From Bacteroidota bacterium (GTDB taxonomy: Bacteria > Bacteroidota > Ignavibacteria > Tepidaquicellales > Tepidaquicellaceae): a DNA stretch of 64,000 nt. Below the pieces are notes generated by a model. The model was not told where the DNA came from. It saw only the letters and a list, made by a program, of their open reading frames with translations, and ran no database searches. The DNA lies in NCBI GenBank assembly GCA_018266835.1, contig JAFDZP010000002.1, forward strand, positions 1,649,302 through 1,713,301, read 5' to 3'. Positions within the stretch are counted from its first letter, which is position 1. Every line of letters begins with the position of its first letter. Of the stretch, positions 1 through 8,634 are shown one piece after another. Both the position numbers and the translations under genes were made by a program.

Positions 1-1
1 A

Positions 2-2203
2 ATAAAGAAATTTTTTGAAGACGAAAAGCTTGGCGAAACATTATCAAAAGCAAAAACAGAAATAGTTCCGCCGCAGGCAGATTATGTAAAACGCGCAGAA
101 GAAGATAAATTAAAAGATGAACAGTACAAAGCATCTATTTCGTCGCTTGAAGCAAAAATAAAAGAACTTGAAGCAAAGTTCAAAGAGTCCGAAGCTAAGA
201 AAGTTGAGACAAGAACAGAAACAAAAGTTGAGACTAACACTGAAGAAAAGATTGTTGCCAGAGAAGAGAAAAAAGAACCTAAGATAGAGCTTCCGCCGAT
301 AGACGTTGTACCTCCTGTAATAGAAAAGACTATTGAGCCTGAAGCAAAAATTACACCTGAACCGATTGTTGAAGAGCCGAAAATTGAAGCTGAAGAAAAA
401 ACAGTAGCACCTGACTTAGGAAATTTAGTTGTAGAATCAGAATATACCGAAGAAGTAAAAACCACTGAAGAAGATAAGCCTGAGTTTGTTTCTGCCATAG
501 ATGTAATCGAGGAAAAAATTGCACCAGTTGAAGATTTTAAACTACCGGCTGAAGATTTTACAAAGCCGATTGAGGAATCACTTGACGCACCGGCAATTGA
601 AAAGAAAATTGAAGAGAGACTTGCAGAGATAGTTAAAGCTCCGGGAAAGAAAACTCCTAAGGCAAAAGACCCGTCTACAAGCAATATTGATGATCTCTTA
701 AAAACATTAGGAGTAGCAGATGAAGAAGAATACGAAGAAGAATACGAAGATGTAATAGAAGAAGAGCTGGTACAGGAAGTAAAGACAGAAGATATTGCAG
801 ATAAGTACTTTATTAAAACTGAAGCACCTGAAGAAGTTCTTCCTGAAGTTATTGAAGAAAAAATTGCTCCGGTTATTGAAGAAGAAGTTACACCTGTAAT
901 AGAAGAAAAAATTACACCTGTAATTGAAGAGAAAACGGAAGAAGTTGTTCCTGAAATAGTTGAGGGACAAAAGCTACCTGATACTCCTTTGGTAAGTGAG
1001 ATTACTGATACAGAACTTCATGCAAAGGTTGATTCGCTTATACAGGAATTCAGAACTGAATCTTCAAAAATAAAAGAAGAAGAAGAGGAAAAAGAAAAGC
1101 AGCAGGAAATTGAAGAAAAGAAAGAAGCAGAGCCTGAAGTAATTGCACCTGTACCTGCAATGGATTCTGAAGAAGCACAGCTTTCAACAGCTTTATCTTC
1201 TATCTTCAATTCGATTCTTACCTCTGAAAATATTAAGAAGGAAGAGCCGAAGCAGACACCTATAATAAAAGAAGAAGTACAAAATCTTCATAATGAAATA
1301 GTAAAAAGTGAGAAACATCCGGAAACAACTGAACCAACTATAGAAGCTTCACAGCCTCCTGCAGAAGAGAAGAAGGATTTAAGCAATTCTTCTATCAGTG
1401 ATATTTACTCAAGCGCAAAAAGCTTTAATGATATATTCGAACAGAAATCTGAAACAAAAGAAGAGAAAGAGCATGCAGAGGATTTAAACCAAATCCGTGA
1501 GATGCATGAAAAAACCGATACGAACGGCCACGATTTAACCGATACTTCAAACGGTCACAATTTACAAGATACCACAAATGGTCATAACTTAACTGATACA
1601 AACGGTCACGGTTTGAAAGATACAGCAGGTCTTGATATGTACGGACCGGGACTTACAGAAAGCGGAAAAGAGCACGACGTAAGAACATCAAAAATTTACA
1701 CAAACGGTAATCCGCTGAAGCCATACGCAAACGGCAACGGAAAGAACGGTAACGGTGCATCAACATTAAATCAGGTACTTGAAGATAACGGTCTTCATAA
1801 AGAATCCAAGACGAGCATTTTCATAATTGCAATTATTATTGTAATAGCGCTTGGACTTTTATTCTTCGCGATTTTCAACTCAGGTATTATGGGTAAAGAA
1901 AATCCTTCATTAAAAGAAAAGAACTACGGACTGGTAAAGGTGAAAGATGTAAAGAATGAAAAATATTTTTACGATAACGGAAAAGATAAAGTTTACTTCC
2001 AGACAGAAAACGGTTTTACAATTCAGGCAGGTTCATTCAATGAAAAGGAAGCCGCAATAGAAAAATCTAAAATGCTGGCTGATAAGAAAATTGAAAATGT
2101 AAGAATTGAAGAACTTGAAAAAGACAATACAACATTTTTCAGAGTGAGAGTAGGAATGTTCAAAACTCTTGAAGAAGCAAAAAATTATTCAGAGAAGTTC
2201 TAA
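2..2203 (+). CDS. SPOR-domain, Glu/Lys-rich single-pass membrane protein (5' end missing)
   Basis: The frame is open from the left edge of the window to the stop, so this is the last 733 residues of a longer protein; the TTG near 989 is an internal Leu codon and not a start. Most of the visible chain is acidic low-complexity sequence with repeated VIEEK/APE-type units, which should be unstructured. Four NGH-containing repeats lie at about visible residues 505-541. A hydrophobic helix (FIIAIIIVIALGLLFFAIF) is at about 605-625, and the last 60 residues (FTIQAGSFNEKEAA to RVRVGMFKTLEEA) match the SPOR fold, which in other bacteria binds denuded septal peptidoglycan. I infer a type II anchored envelope or division protein with a long cytoplasmic tail. 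Its N-terminal domain is not visible, so an enzymatic or DNA-binding head cannot be excluded. Confidence 0.85.
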   Translation: MKKFFEDEKLGETLSKAKTEIVPPQADYVKRAEEDKLKDEQYKASISSLEAKIKELEAKFKESEAKKVETRTETKVETNTEEKIVAREEKKEPKIELPPIDVVPPVIEKTIEPEAKITPEPIVEEPKIEAEEKTVAPDLGNLVVESEYTEEVKTTEEDKPEFVSAIDVIEEKIAPVEDFKLPAEDFTKPIEESLDAPAIEKKIEERLAEIVKAPGKKTPKAKDPSTSNIDDLLKTLGVADEEEYEEEYEDVIEEELVQEVKTEDIADKYFIKTEAPEEVLPEVIEEKIAPVIEEEVTPVIEEKITPVIEEKTEEVVPEIVEGQKLPDTPLVSEITDTELHAKVDSLIQEFRTESSKIKEEEEEKEKQQEIEEKKEAEPEVIAPVPAMDSEEAQLSTALSSIFNSILTSENIKKEEPKQTPIIKEEVQNLHNEIVKSEKHPETTEPTIEASQPPAEEKKDLSNSSISDIYSSAKSFNDIFEQKSETKEEKEHAEDLNQIREMHEKTDTNGHDLTDTSNGHNLQDTTNGHNLTDTNGHGLKDTAGLDMYGPGLTESGKEHDVRTSKIYTNGNPLKPYANGNGKNGNGASTLNQVLEDNGLHKESKTSIFIIAIIIVIALGLLFFAIFNSGIMGKENPSLKEKNYGLVKVKDVKNEKYFYDNGKDKVYFQTENGFTIQAGSFNEKEAAIEKSKMLADKKIENVRIEELEKDNTTFFRVRVGMFKTLEEAKNYSEKF
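1515..1624 (+). repeat. Four in-frame NGH(x)L(x)DT repeats
   Basis: Four consecutive 9-11-residue units with the pattern NGHxLxDT are encoded back to back inside the SPOR-domain protein. Codons vary among units (AACGGCCAC, AACGGTCAC, AATGGTCAT), so the repetition is kept at protein level more than at DNA level. Further NG-rich sequence (about 1700-1760) follows before the membrane helix. Confidence 0.8.
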
Positions 2204-2221
2204 TCTAAATTATTATAAGCT

Positions 2222-2353
2222 ATGAAATATTTATCGTTAAAAGGCTTGGCAGTTTTAGCAGTAGCAATTGTTCCGATTGTGCTGAAGTTTAAATTGCATA
2301 AAAAAGATACACCGGTTGTGAATACACCAAGTATTCTTGTTGAGGCTGTTTAA
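2222..2353 (+). CDS. Small putative membrane or secreted protein (43 aa)
   Basis: An ATG-started frame of 43 codons begins 18 nt after the SPOR-domain gene. The protein has a short basic N-terminus (MKYLSLKG), a hydrophobic stretch LAVLAVAIVPIVL at residues 9-21, then a short polar tail. That would fit a single-pass membrane peptide or a cleaved signal with a roughly 20-residue product. The stop lies 32 nt before a strong terminator, so the gene would share the transcript of the SPOR gene. I do not recognise a family. A chance open frame is possible, but the position and the hydrophobic pattern argue for a real gene. Confidence 0.45.
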   Translation: MKYLSLKGLAVLAVAIVPIVLKFKLHKKDTPVVNTPSILVEAV

Positions 2354-2385
2354 CTAACATTCAGCATTTCAACTTTATACATCAA

Positions 2386-2415
2386 AGCCGCAGTGGGTTA
2401 GCTGCGGCTTTTTTG
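2386..2415. terminator. Bidirectional intrinsic terminator between convergent genes
   Basis: A perfect 8-bp stem AGCCGCAG / CTGCGGCT (2386-2393 and 2402-2409) is flanked by A-tracts on the left and T-tracts on the right, so it can work in both directions. The stop codon of the minus-strand lnt gene (2398-2400) lies inside the loop. Confidence 0.85.
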
Positions 2416-4062
2416 TTTTATAAACCCAATTACAAAACAAGCAAGCACAGCTCCGCTGCTTATCCATAAGCATATCACACTGAACAAATCTCCGTGCTCA
2501 GTATAAAAAGTTTTCTCTTTTATAATGCCGATCTTTCCTGCGAAAGAAGCTCTCGTATTTATTTCCGTCTCTTCATATTTATTTCCGTAGGGGTCAATAA
2601 AATCTGAGATACCTGTATTGGCGCTTCTGGCAATCCATCTTCTGTTTTCCACAGCGCGTAAAATTGCAAACTGATTATGCTGATAGGTTCCAAATAGTTT
2701 TCCCCACCATGCATCGTTTGTTATTATGGTACAGAAGTCCGCTCCTTTTTTTACAAACTTGGAAAAATACTCCGGGTACACTGATTCATAACAAATTGCA
2801 GTATTAAACTGCACTCCGTTTTCCATAACAAAATTTACAGTGTCTTTGCCTATCTGCCACTGGCTTATACCGACACCCCAGGTAACAAAATCTTTAAGGA
2901 AGCCAAGAGTTTCCTGATAAGGAATTCTTTCCGCGCCGATTACTAATTTATTTTTTTTATAAATCTGGTATTCCTGCGGAGTTTTGTTTTTTTCAAAAAG
3001 CGCAGCTGCATTGTATGTGTCGTAAAAATTTCCTGAGCCGCCTCTCTTAGCATCGGGTGGGGCTTCAAGTGAGTCTTTATAAAATTTTACATAGGGTAAT
3101 CCAATGAGTAACGGGGTGTTAATTGAATCAACAAGATTTTTAAATTTAAGATATTTTTCTTTATAGCTCTCCTGAAAAATTAAAAACGTAATTGCAGTCT
3201 CAGGCAAAATTATTAATTCCGTTTTAGGATTTTTATCCTTAAGTGTTTTAATCATATCGGTATACTCATTCACAAACTGCATTTGCTTACTTCCCCATTT
3301 TTCCCATGGGTCTCCGTTAGGCTGAACAACTCCCACGTTTACTTCTCCGTTTGTAAAAGCGTTAGAATATTTTGCAGGGCTTTTCATTATAAAAGTATAT
3401 GCATCGGGAGCAAGATAAACTACTATGATTAAAATTATCAGTAGATAGCTTTTGATATTAAAATTCTGCCATCTTGCAGCGCGCTGTTTCTGAGCAAAAT
3501 AAAACAGTAATATGCCTACTGTACAAATCCAGAACGTTAATCCGTAAACGCCTGTGTACTCTATAAACTGAATTTTAGCAAGGTTATATGTTTGAGAGTT
3601 ACCGAACGTAAGCCAGGGAAAACTCAGTTGCGTTTGAGTGTGAAGATATTCGAACGCTACCCAGATGAATGGAAATGAAAGGAGATATAAATATTTATAT
3701 CTGAAATTCTTTAACGAGCGGTAAACTTTATAGAAGGCTGCTGCAGGAAGCCAGAAGAACATAGGATGAGCTATAAGAGTAAGAACTCCCGCAACGATTA
3801 AAAATCTATCGGCATTGTGACGGAATCCGCTGAGGCACAACCACGAAACAGCTACAAGATTAAACCAGAAGAAAATTGCGTATGTTTTTCTGAGGACTTC
3901 GTTGTATGAGTTACACGTAATAATTTCTTTTATTAGAAGAATTATTCCTATGTAAATCAAAGGATAAAGATTGATAGGCGGAAAGGCAAGCCCGAAGCAA
4001 ACCCCGCAAATGACTCGCAGCCAGAAGTCTTTAGTCTTAAATCTGTTGAGGAACTTTTTCAA
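2398..4062 (-). CDS. lnt: Apolipoprotein N-acyltransferase
   Basis: Lnt transfers an acyl chain from phospholipid to the N-terminal cysteine of lipoproteins in the inner membrane, the last step of lipoprotein maturation. The 554-residue protein has several membrane helices in the first 220 residues, a nitrilase-like domain at about 240-520, and a last helix near the C-terminus. The Glu-Lys-Cys triad can be placed: E288 in LPETAITF, K370 in YKKNKLV, and C424 in AICYESVYPEYF. The downstream ITNDAWWGK and ARSANTG motifs are also family hallmarks. The lysine-loop motif reads LVIGAE where the usual form is LVPFGE, a mild deviation. The window encodes several lipobox proteins that would be substrates. 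It ends head-on against the SPOR/small-gene unit. Confidence 0.95.
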   Translation of the reverse strand: MKKFLNRFKTKDFWLRVICGVCFGLAFPPINLYPLIYIGIILLIKEIITCNSYNEVLRKTYAIFFWFNLVAVSWLCLSGFRHNADRFLIVAGVLTLIAHPMFFWLPAAAFYKVYRSLKNFRYKYLYLLSFPFIWVAFEYLHTQTQLSFPWLTFGNSQTYNLAKIQFIEYTGVYGLTFWICTVGILLFYFAQKQRAARWQNFNIKSYLLIILIIVVYLAPDAYTFIMKSPAKYSNAFTNGEVNVGVVQPNGDPWEKWGSKQMQFVNEYTDMIKTLKDKNPKTELIILPETAITFLIFQESYKEKYLKFKNLVDSINTPLLIGLPYVKFYKDSLEAPPDAKRGGSGNFYDTYNAAALFEKNKTPQEYQIYKKNKLVIGAERIPYQETLGFLKDFVTWGVGISQWQIGKDTVNFVMENGVQFNTAICYESVYPEYFSKFVKKGADFCTIITNDAWWGKLFGTYQHNQFAILRAVENRRWIARSANTGISDFIDPYGNKYEETEINTRASFAGKIGIIKEKTFYTEHGDLFSVICLWISSGAVLACFVIGFIKQKSRS

Positions 4063-4076
4063 ATGTAACTTTTTTC

Positions 4077-4115
4077 ATTCCCGCAAAGCTATTTGCTTGT
4101 TAAGGAGGCGGGAAT
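4077..4115. repeat. Short inverted repeat (ATTCCCGC / GCGGGAAT)
   Basis: Perfect 8-bp arms (4077-4084, 4108-4115) with a 23-nt spacer sit 15 nt upstream of the lnt start on the minus strand. It could be a small dispersed palindromic repeat or an operator. No sequence between the arms looks coding. Confidence 0.45.
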
Positions 4116-4190
4116 CCATAAACATCAGAAATTAAAATATAATTATGTAAGAAGGGATTGAAAAATTTATGGGGAATTATTTAAAGGAAT

Positions 4191-4658
4191 CTATTTGCAA
4201 TATTTATTGTAAAATGTTTCCATAGCTGAATATGGGACAATGGGGTACTTTTCTCTATACATTCTTAAAAGTTCGGAATCAAAAAACGGTCGTCTTTTGG
4301 TAATTAACTCTCTAAACATTCTTTCTTTACAGTAAACAACTCTGAAAAAATAACTATCGTCATCTTCATTTTGAGTGCCATCATCGTATTTAAACCATGC
4401 TTGTATGGTATCTTGAGTTCTAACTAAAGACAAAGTATCTAAAAAAAACTTCACTTTTTCTTTTCCATTTATTTTTTCATCTAATAGAATCCATCTGCTC
4501 TCATTTCTATTTTCTTCCTTTAAGAAATCCTTACTTAATAAATCACTATCCCGTATTATAGGTTTTTGCAGTTCTTTTTTTTCTTCCTTATTACAACCGA
4601 AACTGATCAGTAATAACATTAAAGAAATTAATGAAAGAATTTTAAGATTTATTTTCAT
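4191..4658 (-). CDS. Putative lipoprotein of unknown function (155 aa)
   Basis: The N-terminus MKINLKILSLISLMLLLISFGC is a type II signal peptide with lipobox ISFGC (Cys22), so the mature protein should be a lipoprotein. After a lysine/glutamate linker, residues 50-155 form a mixed, possibly beta-rich domain with WILLDEKINGKEKVKFFLDT and FRVVYCKERMFRELI. I do not recognise a family. It starts 6 nt after the stop of the upstream zinc-ribbon membrane protein, so the two are probably co-transcribed. The pair is visibly more AT-rich than lnt and ade on either side. Confidence 0.75.
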   Translation of the reverse strand: MKINLKILSLISLMLLLISFGCNKEEKKELQKPIIRDSDLLSKDFLKEENRNESRWILLDEKINGKEKVKFFLDTLSLVRTQDTIQAWFKYDDGTQNEDDDSYFFRVVYCKERMFRELITKRRPFFDSELLRMYREKYPIVPYSAMETFYNKYCK

Positions 4659-4664
4659 AGACTT

Positions 4665-5315
4665 TTATTTTGTAAAAAAAGTATTCATAAATCTCTTTGA
4701 TTTACGGAAGTAGCTACTCCAGATTACCCAATAAACAGTTAAAGTAATAATATTTATTATAGTACTACTTAATATATTTGAAGAAGTGTCACTTAACTTT
4801 TTGTAATAAATGCTAGAGGTGATGGATGAATAAAGCAATAAATTTGAAAATATTACAGCAAGAATTGTAAAAAAAATATATTTATTAAATTCTTTTCTGA
4901 ATTTAATATTTTTTGAAAAGAAAAGATAATGTACATATGATAAATATAAAAAAACTATTATTCTCACCATAAATGCAATATTAAGAAAAATGGAATTATA
5001 AGGGACTGAATTTTTATCAAGGTTGTCCTGAAAAATAGAAATTTCTCCTAAATTAGCAAAAGCACTCATTAGACTTAATACTAAGCATATAGAAAAAAAT
5101 AAAAGCCATCCCTTTATACCTACTAAAGTTTCGTCTACAACAATTATTTTGTTAGACGCTTTACATTCACTACAAATAAAGTTTTTGCTTGCAATATCTT
5201 GATTAGTTATTTCAAAAGTTTTTTTGCATTTGAAACAAGTTCCTAACGAACCATTGAGAACGCATGTTCCTTCCCACTCGGCTGTATTTTCAAACATATA
5301 TTTATTTTTTATCAA
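4665..5315 (-). CDS. Zinc-ribbon plus four-helix membrane protein (DUF2569-like)
   Basis: The 216-residue protein begins with a short soluble part that holds two CxxC pairs (CFKCKKTF and FICSECKA, about residues 27-52), as in a zinc ribbon. Then come four predicted membrane helices. The first (GIKGWLLFFSICLVLSLM) resembles the start of DUF2569 proteins, a family without an assigned reaction. Position 5315 is the first ATG; the ATG seven codons later (MFENTAEWEGTC) is an equally good start. It forms a two-gene unit with the downstream lipoprotein and is divergent from ade. The AT-rich composition may reflect recent acquisition (inference). Confidence 0.75.
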   Translation of the reverse strand: MIKNKYMFENTAEWEGTCVLNGSLGTCFKCKKTFEITNQDIASKNFICSECKASNKIIVVDETLVGIKGWLLFFSICLVLSLMSAFANLGEISIFQDNLDKNSVPYNSIFLNIAFMVRIIVFLYLSYVHYLFFSKNIKFRKEFNKYIFFTILAVIFSNLLLYSSITSSIYYKKLSDTSSNILSSTIINIITLTVYWVIWSSYFRKSKRFMNTFFTK

Positions 5316-5421
5316 ATTAGTTATAATTAATATGTTTTAAAATAGAAAACATTTTTATCTTAAATTTTAACTTTAATATCTCATCCATTCTGCTTATTTC
5401 TATTTATAACAAAAATTACTT

Positions 5422-7053
5422 ATGAATAAATTTTCAGTCTCAGGCAATATTGTCGATGTTGTTAACAATAAAATTTTTCCCGGAACGATAAACGTATCGG
5501 GTGAGAAAATAGAATCAATCACAGAAACTCCCAACGAAAAATATAATAATTATATCATTCCGGGATTTGTAGATGCGCATGTTCACGTAGAGAGCTCAAT
5601 GCTTATCCCTTCAGAATTTGCAAGACTTGCCGTTGTGCAGGGTACAGTTGCAACAGTTTCCGACCCGCATGAAATAGGAAACGTGCTCGGCATTGACGGA
5701 GTGCGTTATATGATTGCGAACGGGAAACTTGTTCCTTTCAAATTTTACTTCGGAGCATCGCCGTGTGTACCTGCCACAACTTTTGAAACTGCCGGAGCAC
5801 ACATTACACCTAATGACATAAGAAAATTGTTTGCAGAAGATAAGCTTGTTTATCTGAGTGAGATGATGAACTTCCCTGGAGTTCTTTACGGCGATAAAGA
5901 AGTGATGGAAAAGATTGCAATTGCTAAAGAGTTTGGCAAGCCGATTGACGGACACGCTCCCGGCTTACGAGGCGAAGATGCAAAAAAATATATTGAAGCT
6001 GGCATATCAACTGACCATGAATGTTTTACAATTGAGGAAGCGCATGATAAATTAAAATACGGGATGAAAATTTTAATACGCGAAGGCTCGGCTGCAAAAA
6101 ATTATGATGCACTGCATACGCTTATTGATACTCACACGGATAAAACTATGTTCTGCAGCGATGATAAGCATCCGAACGATTTAGTCGTAGGGCATTTGAA
6201 TCAGATTGCGGCGCGCTCAGTTGCAAAAGGTTATGACGTTATGAAGGTCCTTCAGTGCGCATGTGTAAATCCCGTGAAGCATTATAATCTGGAAGTGGGA
6301 TTATTACAAGTTGGCGATTATGCTGACTTTGCCGTAGTAGAAGACTTAAAATCATTCAAAGTTGAACAGACTTATATTAATGGAAAACTTGTTGCTGATA
6401 AAGGAAAAACATTGATAGAACGCGTGCCTTCAACAATTGTAAATAATTTTAATACTGAGTATAAAAATCCCAATGACTTTCAGGTTAAAGCCGTGAAAGA
6501 GAATATAAGAGTTATAGAAGCGAATGAAGGACAGCTTATTACGAACGAACTTCACTATCCCATGAAATCAGAAGAAGGTTATTTAGTATCGGATGTTGAA
6601 AATGACGTGCTTAAGCTTGCAGTGGTTGAGAGGTATGGCAACACTCCGCCTGCAGTTGCATTCATTAAAAATTTCGGATTGAAGAAGGGAGCGATTGCAT
6701 CGTGCGTTGCCCATGACTCGCATAATATAATTGCAGTCGGCGTTACGGATGAAGATATCTGCAATGCTGTGAACGGAATTATAAAACACAAAGGCGGTGT
6801 ATCTGTTTCGCAGGGCGGAAGCACGGAAGTGCTCGGCCTGCCCGTTGCGGGAATAATGTCAAACGAAGACGGTTACACTGTTGCAGATAAATATACGGAG
6901 ATTGATAAGCTCGCAAAGGAGCTTGGCACGCAGATGTATGCGCCATACATGACGCTTTCGTTCATGGCGCTGCTGGTGATTCCTGCATTGAAGCTCAGCG
7001 ATAAAGGATTGTTTGACGGAAGCAAGTTTGAATTTACGCCGTTACAGTTTTGA
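5422..7053 (+). CDS. ade: Adenine deaminase
   Basis: This metal-dependent hydrolase of the amidohydrolase family converts adenine to hypoxanthine and ammonia in purine salvage. The 543-residue length is usual for the bacterial Ade family. The motif [10 protein letters not shown] near residue 53 holds the HxH metal ligands and is characteristic of the family. [27 protein letters not shown] and the CSDDKHP segment give the other expected metal and substrate positions. The C-terminal domain ([10 protein letters not shown] and later) is complete. The ATG at 5422 has no clear Shine-Dalgarno site, as for most genes here. It stands alone between divergent genes upstream and a terminator downstream. 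Confidence 0.95.
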   Translation: MNKFSVSGNIVDVVNNKIFPGTINVSGEKIESITETPNEKYNNYIIPGFVDAHVHVESSMLIPSEFARLAVVQGTVATVSDPHEIGNVLGIDGVRYMIANGKLVPFKFYFGASPCVPATTFETAGAHITPNDIRKLFAEDKLVYLSEMMNFPGVLYGDKEVMEKIAIAKEFGKPIDGHAPGLRGEDAKKYIEAGISTDHECFTIEEAHDKLKYGMKILIREGSAAKNYDALHTLIDTHTDKTMFCSDDKHPNDLVVGHLNQIAARSVAKGYDVMKVLQCACVNPVKHYNLEVGLLQVGDYADFAVVEDLKSFKVEQTYINGKLVADKGKTLIERVPSTIVNNFNTEYKNPNDFQVKAVKENIRVIEANEGQLITNELHYPMKSEEGYLVSDVENDVLKLAVVERYGNTPPAVAFIKNFGLKKGAIASCVAHDSHNIIAVGVTDEDICNAVNGIIKHKGGVSVSQGGSTEVLGLPVAGIMSNEDGYTVADKYTEIDKLAKELGTQMYAPYMTLSFMALLVIPALKLSDKGLFDGSKFEFTPLQF

Positions 7054-7054
7054 T

Positions 7055-7124
7055 AACCACCCCTAACCCCTCCTTGAAAAGCCGATCATTTATCAAAAGT
7101 CCCGCTTTAGCGGGAGAGGGGGAC
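7055..7124. repeat. C-rich dispersed palindromic element (copy C)
   Basis: The segment begins AACCACCCCTAACCCCTCC and ends GGAGAGGGGGAC, giving imperfect C-rich/G-rich terminal inverted repeats. An internal perfect hairpin CCCGCT-TT-AGCGGG lies at 7101-7114. The ends match those of the pair at 25424-25461 and 25540-25577. It lies directly after the ade stop codon. Miniature palindromic elements of this look are common between genes of Bacteroidota, but no mobility has been shown here. Confidence 0.6.
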
Positions 7125-7140
7125 ATTCTATAAAAAGTAG

Positions 7141-7165
7141 AGCTGCATTACATGCGGCTTTTTTA
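7141..7165 (+). terminator. Intrinsic terminator after ade
   Basis: AGCTGCAT (7141-7148) pairs with ATGCGGCT (7152-7159), including one G-U pair, over a 3-nt loop, and is followed by a T-run. Confidence 0.75.
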
Positions 7166-7310
7166 TTCATAAAAAAATAATTCCATATACCTACTAATAG
7201 GGAAGATTCGTTTGAAAAGGAATTCATGATTCATTATTTTTGAAGTGTTTGAGTTGATGAACGTGGGCTCTCGAATAAAATTCATCTCAGACGAAAAATA
7301 AAAAACACCA

Positions 7311-7365
7311 GCATTGTAAAAACAATACTGATGGAGAGAAAATCCGTCAAAAACCCGTCATTTCA
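7311..7365. repeat. Rearranged copy of the GACGGATTTT repeat family
   Basis: The plus strand reads TTGTAAAAACAATACTGATG and then GAAAATCCGTCAAAAACCCG. The first block matches the inner part of the 65-bp units at 25347 and 25612 in the same orientation. The second is the reverse complement of their GGGTTTTTGACGGATTTT block. The two blocks have therefore changed order and orientation. Confidence 0.6.
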
Positions 7366-7485
7366 AAAAATTTTCTTTAACATCAATCTGAAGACGAGAC
7401 AAAGATCCTTCAAAAAAGTTACTTTTTTATTACAGTCAAAATCTGAAATTAAAAAGAATCCGACTATTTCCCGACTTTGTAATAA

Positions 7486-7511
7486 CGTTCCAAAGCTGGA
7501 GCATCGGAACG
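7486..7511. repeat. Short palindrome CGTTCC...GGAACG
   Basis: CGTTCC (7486-7491) and GGAACG (7506-7511) flank a 14-nt centre. The layout resembles small extragenic palindromes (CGTTCC...AGC...GGAACG) found in many bacteria. Family membership is a memory-based inference. Confidence 0.4.
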
Positions 7512-7653
7512 AGAGAATGAAAAAGCTCCGACTAACTTAATTCATCATTCATATTTCTGAATTCATAATTGATATCCATAAGCCCTTATGATAACTTTTG
7601 TTGTCCCGTTCCGTATCACTTTTTAACAGTAATTTTCAATCTTAAAAATTCAC

Positions 7654-8634
7654 ATGAAAAAAATTTTAATTATCGGCGGAACAGGATTCGTCGGCAGAAT
7701 GGTCTCCGAACAGCTCTCACAGGATTCCAATTATGACTTAACTTTATTCAATCGCGGAAAAAGAAATCCCGACATCTTCCCGAATGTAAAACATATTCAG
7801 GGTGACAGGCTTACCGATGACATAAAAAAACTTGAAGGATTAAAATTCGATTGTGTAATAGATTTTGCAGGCATGTATCCTACAAATATAAATAACACTC
7901 TTGAAGTCCTAAAAGGAAACATCGGCAGATATATTTTTATTTCAACCTGTTCAGTTTATGATTTTGAAGCAGTTAACGGAATCATCAGTGAGGATTCGCA
8001 AGTTTACGGATGCACAGACGAGCAGCGTGACAGCAAGGACCTGCAATTCTACGGTCACAACAAAGCGGAGTGCGAGAGAGTTATTTTAAGCAAGGACTGG
8101 CTTGATGCAATTATTTTCCGTCCTGCGCTAATCTGCGGAAAGTATGACCCCACGGACAGATTTTACTGCTGGCTGTACAGAGCGAAGACACAGGATAAAA
8201 TATTAATGCCGGAATCAGCAAGCTCACTTACCCAAAATACTTTTGCTCCTGACTTTGCCCACTTAATTATTAAGGCTATAGAGGCAGACGGTCATAGAAA
8301 AATTTATAATGCAGTTACACATGACCCTGTCAGTATTTTTGATGTTGTTAATACATGTTCGAAGTTAGTCGGCACGAATCCCGAGCTTGTAGTTAGGTCA
8401 GATAAATTTTTCGAAGAGAATAACCTACAGCCATGGATGGATATAGCAATGTGGCTTGGTAAAATGGATTTTGTATTCGATATGAAAAAAGCGCATGAGG
8501 ATTTCAAGCCGCAGTTTCATTCGTTTGAAGAATCAGTGAAAGATACAATTCCTTTCTATGAAGAAAGAGGATGGCCTGTTCCTAAGTACGGACTGAGCAT
8601 CGAGAAGGAAAAAGAGTTAATCGAAAAAGATTAA
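7654..8634 (+). CDS. NAD-dependent epimerase/dehydratase-like SDR
   Basis: This is an extended short-chain dehydrogenase/reductase of 326 residues. The dinucleotide-binding loop GGTGFVG is at residues 8-14, and the catalytic Tyr-x-x-x-Lys appears as YGHNK near residue 132. A serine just upstream (STCSVYD) can serve as the third catalytic residue. The C-terminal half resembles isoflavone-reductase/CSP41-like members rather than UDP-galactose epimerase proper, so the substrate cannot be assigned. It has no cofactor-specific neighbour. Its stop overlaps by 4 nt the stop of the convergent HXXEE gene. Confidence 0.85.
   Translation: MKKILIIGGTGFVGRMVSEQLSQDSNYDLTLFNRGKRNPDIFPNVKHIQGDRLTDDIKKLEGLKFDCVIDFAGMYPTNINNTLEVLKGNIGRYIFISTCSVYDFEAVNGIISEDSQVYGCTDEQRDSKDLQFYGHNKAECERVILSKDWLDAIIFRPALICGKYDPTDRFYCWLYRAKTQDKILMPESASSLTQNTFAPDFAHLIIKAIEADGHRKIYNAVTHDPVSIFDVVNTCSKLVGTNPELVVRSDKFFEENNLQPWMDIAMWLGKMDFVFDMKKAHEDFKPQFHSFEESVKDTIPFYEERGWPVPKYGLSIEKEKELIEKD

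Larger units (their letters stand above)
7166..7653. other. Gene-free gap with repeat fragments
   Basis: No convincing gene is present. The gap carries a rearranged copy of the repeat family seen at 25.3-25.7 kb (7311-7365) and a short palindrome at 7486-7511. A 69-codon open frame at 7331-7540 runs straight through these repeats, has a basic, unstructured composition, and is not called. The right end must hold the promoter of the epimerase-like gene at 7654, but no clear consensus was found. Confidence 0.6.

Noticed and set aside
82-970. Long minus-strand open frames opposite the SPOR-domain gene
   Set aside because: They are Ser/Phe-rich mirror images of the Glu/Lys-rich coding strand; the plus frame is continuous and ends in a real SPOR domain.
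989-991. TTG as the start of the SPOR-domain gene
   Set aside because: The same frame is open with the same acidic composition back to position 2, so this is an internal codon.
7331-7540. 69-codon plus-strand frame
   Set aside because: It runs through dispersed repeats and a palindrome; the product is basic, unstructured and unlike any family.
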